Position numbers and translations under genes: made by a program | The notes under the pieces: model-generated | Database searches by the model: none | Told to the model about the DNA's origin: nothing | Seen by the model: the letters and a program-made list of their open reading frames with translations, nothing else | DNA from: an uncultured Bacteroidota bacterium | Lineage (GTDB): Bacteria; Bacteroidota; Bacteroidia; JABEUT01 | Reading direction: 5' to 3' | Length of the DNA stretch: 64,000 bases | Assembly: GCA_903863935.1 (NCBI GenBank) | Contig: CAIPDV010000042.1 | Span: forward strand, 163,371 to 227,370 | In this document: in pieces, positions 33,685 to 41,772 of the stretch | How the letters are laid out: the number at the start of each line of letters is the position of its first letter | How positions within the stretch are numbered: position 1 is the first letter of the stretch

Positions 33685-36123
33685 TTATTTCAAATCCAAA
33701 GGAATCACAAGTTTAATTCCAAAGTTTCTTCCCATGTTGAACATGCCTGTTTTGCCATTGGCATAATTATATCCAAAGTATTTCAACCGGCTCAAATGGT
33801 CCTGGTAATTTAAATCGGTCAGGTTATTCCCCATTAGTGAAAGTGTACAAATAGTTTTTCCTTTTTTATTTGTTATATCTGTACCAAACCCGGCATTAAA
33901 TAAGGTGTATCCAGGTGTAGGAGTTTCAGTTCCATACGCACTGAAAATTTGGTTTTGAGCAGCATAAAGCACCATTTCAATTTTTGCGAAAATATGATCC
34001 AACAATCCCACATTTTTCCCGAATGTAGCCCGCAAATCTGTTGTATAATGCATGGGAGGGATAAATGGAAGATATTTGGTGCTGTCAGTAACAGGTTGCA
34101 AACCGTCTCCCAGATTTAAAGCATAGACCACAGAAAGTCCATTTTCAAAATGCAGCCATTTTGTAATGTGAACATCAAGGCTTAGTTCCCCACCATATAA
34201 ATCTGCCTGAGACGAAACAAATTTGAAGGTTGTATTTCCCGGAACAATAACAGAATCTCCGCCCTTTTTGCTTACTAATCGTTCATCATAAATATAGTTC
34301 GAAATATTGTCATTAAAAAAATCAAGACTTACCTCCACAATTTTGGATGTGTAAGAAAACCCAAGATCCTCCTGCAAACTGAATTCCGGAACAATTTCGG
34401 AATTACCGATTTGATATAAATTAGTTCCGGGGTGCACTCCATTGGCAGAAATCTCTGCAATATTAGGGGCCCTGTATCCTCTTGCTATATTGGCTTTAAT
34501 GATAAACTTATCAGAAACGTTATAACTGGCACCCATACTTCCGGTGAATCCGGTATACGTTGTTTTAAAGTTATTAAAAGGGTGTGGATGTCCGGCTGTG
34601 TCACTGCCTGAAATAACCTGTCCGTAGCCTGTAGAATGGTTCGTATCGAAATACATGCCACTGTTATTGAATGAACGCACATCGTAACGCACTCCGGCTG
34701 ATAACTCCAGTTTATGATAAGTTTTAGTAATTACACCGAATCCACCAATATCAAAAAGCTTATAGCTTGGCACTATGGCCTCGGTGCCATTATCAGCATT
34801 GTTTAATTGGTACATCCCATTAACTCCTACAACGGGCTTCCAGCCTCTGTTCGATACAAAATTATATTTCACATCATACGTGTATGAATTCAGAATAAGA
34901 TATAAACCAGCAATATCAGGTGATGTTGGATGGCTGTATTCTCGCCTTATGTTTTCCTCCCAGCCAAAATCCACATCAATTTTAGACCCATTGCCCAATA
35001 AAAATTGATTGCTTGTATATAGCCTGTATAGTTGCACATGCTGATGCAGTGTGGATATTTTATAAGTATTCAACTCACTTTCCGGAACTATTGGTCTATA
35101 TGAACCCGACTCTGTAATTTGTTCTGTAAATTTACCTGTGAGTGAATCCCTGCTTCCATCGGGTATTTCCTGCAAGTCATCAAAAAGGGCAAAACTGATA
35201 TGAGAGTACCCCCATTTTTTATGCAGGCCAAGTGAACCACTTGCATCTGATTCTTCGAATCCTGTATTATAATTATATCCATCAATTGCATTCTGATAAT
35301 CTTTTCCCATTTTATGGGATACCCTGCCCATCCATTCAAAGCCATGTTCATTTCCGCCGAGCATTACACTGTTTCCAAAAAGACCATTATTGGTTTGATA
35401 TTCATTCAAAATATTCCCAATGATCTTACCCTGAGGTGCGGCAGGCGTTGGTTGAATACTGACTACTCCCGCGAGTGCATCAGAGCCATACATAAGGCTC
35501 GCAGGTCCCTTTATAACCTCCATCTTTTCGATATTATACTGGTCTACCTCAATGCCGTGTTCATCGCCCCACTGTTGTCCTTCCTGCCGCTGCCCATCAT
35601 AAACAGTCAAAATACGGTTGGCACCTAAGCCCCTAATAAAAGGCTTTGAAACATTAGGGCCAGTAGTTACTGCACTAACTCCCGGAATTTTTGCAATTGC
35701 ATCGATGGCATTGGTATACAGATTCTGTTGAATGTACATAGGACCTATCGCTATTATTGGTGCAGGTTCCTTTTTCATCTCTGTAGCTTGCGAAACACCT
35801 GTAACAATAACCTCATTACCGAGCGTAGCAGACTGATTCAAGTAAAAATCCATGTGTTTTGTAACCGACAAATCAATTTTTTGATTGATAGTTGAATAAC
35901 CAATCACCGTAACCTGAACGAGTAGGGTTCGCTTAGGAAGGTCAGTAAGTCTGTAATACCCACCGGTATCAGTTTGCCCTCCAACTTTAAGTTCAGGTAT
36001 ATAAATTACTGCACCGGGTATTGATTCTTTCGTTAGGGAATCTATTACCTTCCCCGATAAAGTTTGTGCTTTTATTCCGAATGCGAATAAAAGTAGTGTG
36101 AATAATAGAAAAATGTATTTCAT
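33685..36123 (-). CDS. TonB-dependent outer-membrane receptor
   Basis: An 812-residue TonB-dependent transporter. It has a signal peptide (1-19) and a carboxypeptidase-regulatory-like domain (about 22-95, GKVIDSLTKESIPGAVIYIP). The plug (about 120-230) includes PFIRGLGANRILTVYDGQRQ and VIKGPASLMYGSDALAGVV; a 22-strand barrel is expected beyond it. Histidine-containing loops (GDEHGIEVDQ, GNEHGFEW, AGHPHPF) and the upstream His/Cys-rich protein suggest a metal ion, such as zinc or copper, as substrate; this is inference. It probably forms an operon with the gene at 36215, 91 bases upstream. No SusD partner is present, arguing against glycan uptake. Confidence 0.92.
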   Translation of the reverse strand: MKYIFLLFTLLLFAFGIKAQTLSGKVIDSLTKESIPGAVIYIPELKVGGQTDTGGYYRLTDLPKRTLLVQVTVIGYSTINQKIDLSVTKHMDFYLNQSATLGNEVIVTGVSQATEMKKEPAPIIAIGPMYIQQNLYTNAIDAIAKIPGVSAVTTGPNVSKPFIRGLGANRILTVYDGQRQEGQQWGDEHGIEVDQYNIEKMEVIKGPASLMYGSDALAGVVSIQPTPAAPQGKIIGNILNEYQTNNGLFGNSVMLGGNEHGFEWMGRVSHKMGKDYQNAIDGYNYNTGFEESDASGSLGLHKKWGYSHISFALFDDLQEIPDGSRDSLTGKFTEQITESGSYRPIVPESELNTYKISTLHQHVQLYRLYTSNQFLLGNGSKIDVDFGWEENIRREYSHPTSPDIAGLYLILNSYTYDVKYNFVSNRGWKPVVGVNGMYQLNNADNGTEAIVPSYKLFDIGGFGVITKTYHKLELSAGVRYDVRSFNNSGMYFDTNHSTGYGQVISGSDTAGHPHPFNNFKTTYTGFTGSMGASYNVSDKFIIKANIARGYRAPNIAEISANGVHPGTNLYQIGNSEIVPEFSLQEDLGFSYTSKIVEVSLDFFNDNISNYIYDERLVSKKGGDSVIVPGNTTFKFVSSQADLYGGELSLDVHITKWLHFENGLSVVYALNLGDGLQPVTDSTKYLPFIPPMHYTTDLRATFGKNVGLLDHIFAKIEMVLYAAQNQIFSAYGTETPTPGYTLFNAGFGTDITNKKGKTICTLSLMGNNLTDLNYQDHLSRLKYFGYNYANGKTGMFNMGRNFGIKLVIPLDLK

Positions 36124-36214
36124 AATGAATGTATTTGAAGCGTAAATATTAATTGTACCAACCCCATTAAAAATTACAAGGTGAAAGGGGTAATAATAAT
36201 TGGAATAAATTCCT

Positions 36215-36538
36215 TTAAGCTACCACAGGAGGAGCGCGCGGAGAGGAAAAAGAAACAGGTTCGGAAGAAATTACCCGAACCGTTAAGTTATTCTGAACCT
36301 TGATTACAAAATTAATAGAAGAAACTTCAACATTTGGAGTTTGAGTATCAAATCCCGGAAATTCAAATTCGCAAATCGGGCAATGATGCTCTTTGGCATG
36401 AAAATGCTTTACATTTTTTACGAAGCAGTGAGGATCGTCAGCATGAAGTATTTCATGAAAATCTTTTACAGCATTAAACCACAGGAAAATGCCCAGGAAA
36501 AATAAGGAACTGAATTTTCGTAAAGTAGACTTTGCCAT
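36215..36538 (-). CDS. Small exported His/Cys-rich protein, DUF2946-like
   Basis: A 107-residue protein with an N-terminal hydrophobic signal or anchor (about 8-25). A metal-ligand-rich stretch follows (residues 28-60, with HADDPHC and KHFHAKEHHCPIC), and the tail ends SSPRAPP. This outline resembles DUF2946-type proteins, which sit beside metal-related TonB receptors. The CPIC plus clustered His could bind copper or zinc in the periplasm. It precedes the TonB receptor on the same strand and has promoter box TATCTTTG at 36550. Family assignment is by pattern only. Confidence 0.75.
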   Translation of the reverse strand: MAKSTLRKFSSLFFLGIFLWFNAVKDFHEILHADDPHCFVKNVKHFHAKEHHCPICEFEFPGFDTQTPNVEVSSINFVIKVQNNLTVRVISSEPVSFSSPRAPPVVA

Positions 36539-36549
36539 CTGAATGGAGG

Positions 36550-36557
36550 CAAAGATA
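36550..36557 (-). promoter_or_regulatory. TAnnTTTG box for the His/Cys-rich protein and TonB receptor
   Basis: The minus strand reads TATCTTTG 12 bases before the ATG at 36538. Confidence 0.65.
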
Positions 36558-36559
36558 GG

Positions 36560-38803
36560 TTATTTAATAAATATTACTTCTACACGGCGGTTCTGGTGAT
36601 TGTGTTCACCATCGTTAGGTGCTACAAACTTATTAGCACCCAAACCTTTATACCTTATACGTGATCTTTTAACCCCTTTATGGAACAAATATTTAGCCAC
36701 TGCCTTAGCTCTCAATAAAGACAACCTATTGTTGTAAGCATCATTACCCAGGTTATCTGTAAATCCATTAATTTCCAACTTCATATTTTTATTAACGCTC
36801 ATAATAGCAGCTACTGAATTCAGGAATGGGAAATATTTGTCATCCAGATCATATTTTTCCCAGTGAAAATAAATTACAGAAGTAGGTGTAGATTTATTAT
36901 CTGTTGTTGCAACCAGATTTTTCGGATTTAAACTATCTTTTACAAGCGGAGAATACATTACTATGAATGATGTATCGATTTCATAAATAGCCCCTGTATC
37001 CTTATAAGAAACGATCATACCATTAATATCGGTATCCGTTCTGGCATTTTTTTTGTTAGCCCAAAATGGGGTGCGATAAAACCCATTTTTCATTACCAAC
37101 CTTTGTCCAATATGGTGCCCTGCTGTATCATTAATCATGGAAAGCTGGATACTTTGGTAAAGATTATAGCCGTTGCACTGATGTGGAGTTGTAAAGTCAA
37201 AAGAATAAGGAACAAATCCGGGGCTGGTTAATTCCACATGGAATTTATGTTCCGGCTTAAGTTTAGCAGAATACTTTCCATTTTCATCCATTGAAACAGA
37301 AACAGGAGTTGGTTTTCTCTTAGCAGAAAGATCAACTAATTTCATACTCACCGGAGGAGGGCTTCCTTTAGAAGATGCCAGTATCTCTCCCTGCAGTTTT
37401 GTAACCTCAATATTGTCGCAAACAAAACTATAACTGTAAATATCCATGTCTCCATAACTTCCCTTTATTCGGGATGATGAAAAATAACCCTTCTTGTCAT
37501 TTTCATCATACGAAAAATAAATATCGTCGGCAGCTGAATTGATTGGTGCGCCAAGGTTCTGTGGTCTAGACCATTTTCCGTTTTCGAGATGGGAAACGAA
37601 TATATCATACCCGCCTAATCCGCCATGCCCCTTCGATGAAAAGAAAAGTGTTTTATCATCCGGCAACATAAATGGGGAATCTTCATCTTCTTTGGTATTT
37701 ATTTCCGGGCCCAGGTTTTTGGGTTCAGACCAGGTTCCTTTACTGTCTTTTGTGCACATATAAATATCTCTGCCACCTTGCCCGCCTTTTACATCACTTA
37801 CCATAAGTAGCTTAGAACCGTCATCCGTTATAAATACAGAAGGCACGAAGTAATTTTTAAGTTGCTTGATATCCTTACTTAGATCTTGTGGATCGCCCCA
37901 ATTTCCATTCGATTTTTTTGACATCAGAATTGCACCATCCCTGTATATAAACAAGGTATTTCCATCGTTAGACATAGCCACTGTTGCCATGTGCAGCTTT
38001 TTAGGTGCAATGCGCAGTTGTGATGAAAACAAAGCAGGTGACAGCCATCTTCCGTTTGTATCCTTTCTGGCTATATACGTATCTTCAAAATAATGACCTG
38101 TTAAATCATCTATTTTCCCTTTCTGGCTGGTAGGCCTGCGAGAGGTAAATAGCATAAGTGAATCATTATTATATACTATCTCTGAATATTCAGGATAAGC
38201 AGTATTTATATTTTTCCCAATATTTCTGATAAAGGTTGGTTGTGGTCTGCCACTAATTAAATACGCCGTGGAATCCGGGGTTCTTTTAAGTAACCTTGGT
38301 GCCATTTTGCATATTTGCAGGTTACGGTCTACTTCGTTAAAGGCATCATTGTTTTGTCTTCCCGGGTCAAGATGGTTTCTGTAAAGCCTGAAGCATCTGG
38401 CAGAACTGTCATACTTATCTTCCAGCATGTAACAATATCCCATGTAGTAGTAAGCATCAATAATAGTATCATCAACACCCGCAGGGGAATTTTTAATACA
38501 ATTATTAAAATAAGGGAGGGCTTTTATTTTAACTGAATCGGTTGAGTAGTATATAGCTCCCGCCTGAAAATTTGTGTAATTATTCTTAGGATTAACGGCA
38601 ATAGCTTTTTGATAGAGTTCAAGTGCCTTGGCAAGTCTGGCCTTTCTCCATTTTTTATCAGCCTTTTTTATAAGCCTGATTTCCTCGGGTGTCTTTCCGG
38701 TCGAAGGCTGTGCATAAGAACACACTGAGAATAAAAATAAAAATACCAATAACGAGAATAAATTCTCAATTGAGTAGAGTTTATTACGAGTATAATTTGT
38801 CAT
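36560..38803 (-). CDS. TPR-PD40-CRD-OmpA protein, PorE-like T9SS component candidate
   Basis: A 747-residue envelope protein. It has a signal peptide (cleavage near CSYAQ) and TPR-like helices (about 50-155, ALELYQKAIAVNPKNNYTNFQ). PD40/WD40-like propeller blades follow (about 210-470; repeated DGNTLFIYRDG, DDGSKLLMVSD, DDKTLFFSSKG, ENDKKGYFSS), then a carboxypeptidase-regulatory-like domain (about 480-560). The OmpA peptidoglycan-binding domain ends it (ITGFTDNLG-type INGFTDNLGNDAYN, NRRVEVIFIK). This exact domain order is that of PorE, which anchors the T9SS to peptidoglycan; several paralogues per genome are usual, so the role is probable, not proven. The ATG at 38803 is used because a TTG at 38827 is part of the promoter box. 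Confidence 0.85.
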   Translation of the reverse strand: MTNYTRNKLYSIENLFSLLVFLFLFSVCSYAQPSTGKTPEEIRLIKKADKKWRKARLAKALELYQKAIAVNPKNNYTNFQAGAIYYSTDSVKIKALPYFNNCIKNSPAGVDDTIIDAYYYMGYCYMLEDKYDSSARCFRLYRNHLDPGRQNNDAFNEVDRNLQICKMAPRLLKRTPDSTAYLISGRPQPTFIRNIGKNINTAYPEYSEIVYNNDSLMLFTSRRPTSQKGKIDDLTGHYFEDTYIARKDTNGRWLSPALFSSQLRIAPKKLHMATVAMSNDGNTLFIYRDGAILMSKKSNGNWGDPQDLSKDIKQLKNYFVPSVFITDDGSKLLMVSDVKGGQGGRDIYMCTKDSKGTWSEPKNLGPEINTKEDEDSPFMLPDDKTLFFSSKGHGGLGGYDIFVSHLENGKWSRPQNLGAPINSAADDIYFSYDENDKKGYFSSSRIKGSYGDMDIYSYSFVCDNIEVTKLQGEILASSKGSPPPVSMKLVDLSAKRKPTPVSVSMDENGKYSAKLKPEHKFHVELTSPGFVPYSFDFTTPHQCNGYNLYQSIQLSMINDTAGHHIGQRLVMKNGFYRTPFWANKKNARTDTDINGMIVSYKDTGAIYEIDTSFIVMYSPLVKDSLNPKNLVATTDNKSTPTSVIYFHWEKYDLDDKYFPFLNSVAAIMSVNKNMKLEINGFTDNLGNDAYNNRLSLLRAKAVAKYLFHKGVKRSRIRYKGLGANKFVAPNDGEHNHQNRRVEVIFIK

Positions 38804-38824
38804 TGTTCCACAGGTCGAAGAAGA

Positions 38825-38832
38825 CAAATATA
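38825..38832 (-). promoter_or_regulatory. TAnnTTTG box for the PorE-like gene
   Basis: The minus strand reads TATATTTG 21 bases before the ATG at 38803. Confidence 0.65.
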
Positions 38833-38901
38833 ATGATTTATTAATATAACAGAACTGATTTAAATAAAATTGGTAATTTACTGTTAATCTATCGTTTATA
38901 T

Positions 38902-40230
38902 TTACCAGGTTGTCCTGTTAAGGTCGAAAGACTCAAGATAATCAGCTATTTTCTTCAAAAAACTGCCCCCCAGAGCACCGTCAACTACCCTATGATCATA
39001 GGATAAAGAAAGATACATCATATGCCTTATAGCAATTACATCGCCTGCCGGAGTTTCAATAACCACAGGTTTCTTTTTAATAATGCCGGTTGCCAGAATT
39101 GCTGCCTGTGGCTGGTTGATTATGGGCGTACCCATTATATTTCCGAAGGTGCCTACATTGGTAATAGTGAACGTACCGCCTTGTGTATCATCGGGCACTA
39201 GTTTATTTACGCGTGCACGTCCGGCCAGATCATTTACTTGCTTTGTAATTCCCAATAAACTATTGCGGTCAGCATACCTTATAACAGGCACTATTAAGTT
39301 ACCGCTGGGTAATGCAACGGCCATTCCAATATGTATGTCTTTATGCCGGATTATTTTAGTTCCATCTACCGAAACATTTACCATTGGGTAATCTTTCAAA
39401 GCCTTTACAGTTGCTTCAATAAATAACGGTGTAAAAGTGAGTTTTTCGCCTTCTTTCTTTTCAAACTCCTTTTTAATTTTTTCTCTCCACAAAACCAAGT
39501 TCGTTACATCGGCTTCAACATAAGAGGTGACGTGGGGAGAAACCTTTTTTGACATTACCATATGGTCGGCAATGAGTTTTCTCATTCTGTCCATTTCAAT
39601 AATTTCATCATTGACACCAATTGCCATTGGCTTAGCCGGAGCTTCTTTTATAACAGAAGCTGCTTCAACAGCAGGGGTTGGTTTTGATATTTCAATAGTG
39701 CCATTGGCTTGCCTGGCCGGCAAGTATGAAAGCATATCGTTTTTGGTAACCCTTCCTGCTTTTCCGCTTCCCGTAATAGCTTCCAGTTCATTGATTGTAA
39801 TTCCTTCTTTCTGAGCTATGCTTCTTACCAATGGCGAATAAAATCTTCCTGAATTGGAAAATCTTGTTACTGGCTCTGCCAATTCTTTGGAAGTCATTTT
39901 TTCTACCACAGGGCTACTAACCGGAGTCGACACCGGAGTAGATTTTTTAGCTTCAGCAATTGGTGCAGACACAGGCTTATCAGGAGCATCGCCCGAAGAA
40001 ATAATTGCAATAGCTTTACCTACAGGAACAATGTCCCCTTCTTTGCAAAGCTTTTTCAATAAAATACCATCCGAAGGGGCAGGAATTTCAGAATCCACCT
40101 TATCAGTAGCTATTTCCAGCAGGGTTTCATCAGCCTTTATTTTATCACCTTCATTCTTGGTCCATTTAATGATGGTAGCTTCAATTACGCTTTCTCCCAT
40201 TTTGGGCATTAATACTTCTGTCTGTGCCAT
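38902..40230 (-). CDS. 2-oxoacid dehydrogenase E2 (dihydrolipoyl acyltransferase)
   Basis: The 442-residue E2 core subunit of a 2-oxoacid dehydrogenase complex. The lipoyl domain (1-78) has EIATDKVDSEIPAPSDG with the lipoylated Lys. A Pro/Ser/Thr-rich linker follows, then the E1/E3-binding domain (about 128-165, SPLVRSIAQKEGITINELEA) and the catalytic acyltransferase domain (about 215-442) with SYDHRVVDGALGGSF. It resembles branched-chain or mixed-specificity E2s more than SucB. Genes for E1 and E3 are not adjacent, so the substrate stays open. Promoter box at 40251. Confidence 0.92.
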   Translation of the reverse strand: MAQTEVLMPKMGESVIEATIIKWTKNEGDKIKADETLLEIATDKVDSEIPAPSDGILLKKLCKEGDIVPVGKAIAIISSGDAPDKPVSAPIAEAKKSTPVSTPVSSPVVEKMTSKELAEPVTRFSNSGRFYSPLVRSIAQKEGITINELEAITGSGKAGRVTKNDMLSYLPARQANGTIEISKPTPAVEAASVIKEAPAKPMAIGVNDEIIEMDRMRKLIADHMVMSKKVSPHVTSYVEADVTNLVLWREKIKKEFEKKEGEKLTFTPLFIEATVKALKDYPMVNVSVDGTKIIRHKDIHIGMAVALPSGNLIVPVIRYADRNSLLGITKQVNDLAGRARVNKLVPDDTQGGTFTITNVGTFGNIMGTPIINQPQAAILATGIIKKKPVVIETPAGDVIAIRHMMYLSLSYDHRVVDGALGGSFLKKIADYLESFDLNRTTW

Positions 40231-40250
40231 TGCTTTTCTTAAATGAAAGG

Positions 40251-40258
40251 CAAAAATA
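40251..40258 (-). promoter_or_regulatory. TAnnTTTG box for the E2 gene
   Basis: The minus strand reads TATTTTTG 20 bases before the ATG at 40230. Confidence 0.6.
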
Positions 40259-40367
40259 TGTTATTATTCTGAACTATGAACGAACAACTCCTAACATGAC
40301 TATTTAAGGTTCACCGATTTTTTCCATATTTGCCGTTAACTATCAATTATTATTTCAAGTAAGAAAT

Positions 40368-41075
40368 ATGAATACAAAGAAAATATCATTAAAAGTAAAC
40401 GATGGCTCCGAAATGGGAGCTTATATCTCAGTACCGGAGGGGAAAGGACCCTTTCCTGGAATTATTGTTTTTCAGGAAGCTTATGGGGTCAATCATCATA
40501 TTCGAAATGTTTGCGACAAGATTGCAAATGAAGGATTTGTAGCTATTGCCCCTGAATTATTTCACAGATCTGCCGCTCCGGGTGCCGAATTTCCATATGG
40601 GGATTTCAGTTTGGTTGCACCGCATTTTCAGGCAATAACACCTGATGGCCTTACTTCAGACATTACCGCTTGTTATGACTGGCTTAAAGTACAACCGGAG
40701 GTGATTCACGATAAATTAGGAACCATTGGTTTTTGCCTCGGCGGAAGGGTTTCTTTCCTTGCAAATACGCGGTTGCCATTCTCAGCCTGCATTTCCTACT
40801 ATGGCGGCGGAATGCATACCATTGCTGATAAAGCAACTACTGCACATGCACCCCAATTATTCTTCTGGGGTGGATTGGATACCCACATTTTACCTGAGCA
40901 CGTTGAAACGGTTATCAATGCAATGAAAAAAGCTGAAAAACCTTATATAAATGTAGTTATCTCATACGCACAACATGCTTTTAATTGCGATGACAGACCA
41001 AGCTATAATGCGGAGGCATCAAAAGAAGCATGGGCTATGGCTATGGCTTTTTTCAGGAATAAATTTAATAAGTAG
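40368..41075 (+). CDS. Dienelactone hydrolase family protein
   Basis: A 235-residue alpha/beta hydrolase. The nucleophile is Cys123 in GFCLGGR, with Asp171 (WGGLDTH) and His203 (AQHAFNCDDR) completing the triad, as in dienelactone hydrolases. VFQEAYGVNHHIR is the usual oxyanion-region motif, and APELFHRSAAPG follows. Many such proteins act on unknown esters or lactones rather than true dienelactone, and no chlorocatechol genes are near. It is followed after 35 bases by a thioredoxin-like gene with its own promoter. Confidence 0.9.
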   Translation: MNTKKISLKVNDGSEMGAYISVPEGKGPFPGIIVFQEAYGVNHHIRNVCDKIANEGFVAIAPELFHRSAAPGAEFPYGDFSLVAPHFQAITPDGLTSDITACYDWLKVQPEVIHDKLGTIGFCLGGRVSFLANTRLPFSACISYYGGGMHTIADKATTAHAPQLFFWGGLDTHILPEHVETVINAMKKAEKPYINVVISYAQHAFNCDDRPSYNAEASKEAWAMAMAFFRNKFNK

Positions 41076-41083
41076 AAATTTCG

Positions 41084-41091
41084 TAACTTTG
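41084..41091 (+). promoter_or_regulatory. TAnnTTTG box for the thioredoxin-like gene
   Basis: TAACTTTG lies 19 bases before the ATG at 41111. Confidence 0.65.
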
Positions 41092-41110
41092 AGTTGGCAA
41101 TACATTTACT

Positions 41111-41674
41111 ATGCTTGAAAATATAAAAAGAGGGTGGGTTATTTTTACCCTCGCAATTATTGGAATTTCGACTTGGGGATTTGTTAAACCTGCTGATGAT
41201 AGTGGGGTTAAATGGGTTAGTTTTGATGAGGCAGTTAAATTAAATGCAGAACATCCCCGGAAGATTTTCATTGATATTTATACCCCCTGGTGTGGTTGGT
41301 GTAAGAAAATGGATGCCGATACCTATACCGATCCAACCGTTGCTGGCTATATAAATAAAAATTTTTATGCTGTTCGCTTAGATGCAGAAACTGCAGATAC
41401 ATTCCATTTCAAAGGACATAAATTCTATAATTTAAAACCCCATACCAAGGGCTATACCAACGAACTGGCATCTTCACTAATGGATGGAAAATTATCGTTT
41501 CCAACAACTGTTTACATGGACGAAAATTTTAGCCGCTTAACCTATCTTCAATCGTATATAACAGCCGCTGATTTAAAACCCATCCTTCAGTATTTTGTAG
41601 AAAATAAATACAAAAACATGAGCTTCGATGATTATAAAAAATCATTATTGGACACTGCTCCGGCAAAGAAGTAA
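41111..41674 (+). CDS. Exported thioredoxin-like protein
   Basis: A 187-residue thioredoxin-fold protein. One N-terminal membrane/signal segment (about 8-24) places the domain in the periplasm. The redox site is CGWC (61-64) in IDIYTPWCGWCKKMD, of the DsbD-gamma/DUF255-like kind. A conserved cis-proline appears in LSFPTTVYMDE. It probably reduces or isomerises disulfides of envelope proteins, or protects against oxidants. It is a single gene between the dienelactone hydrolase and ispG. Confidence 0.88.
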   Translation: MLENIKRGWVIFTLAIIGISTWGFVKPADDSGVKWVSFDEAVKLNAEHPRKIFIDIYTPWCGWCKKMDADTYTDPTVAGYINKNFYAVRLDAETADTFHFKGHKFYNLKPHTKGYTNELASSLMDGKLSFPTTVYMDENFSRLTYLQSYITAADLKPILQYFVENKYKNMSFDDYKKSLLDTAPAKK

Positions 41675-41748
41675 ACCGCCTTTAACATAGTTTAACCTAA
41701 TTCTGATTGGTATCTTGCCCTTTCAATGGCTTGTTTCTACTAATTCCC

Positions 41749-41756
41749 TAACTTTG
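41749..41756 (+). promoter_or_regulatory. TAnnTTTG box for ispG
   Basis: TAACTTTG lies 16 bases before the ATG at 41773; a TTG at 41731-41733 is 15 bases upstream of it. Confidence 0.65.
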
Positions 41757-41772
41757 CAAAAAAGAAAAAATT

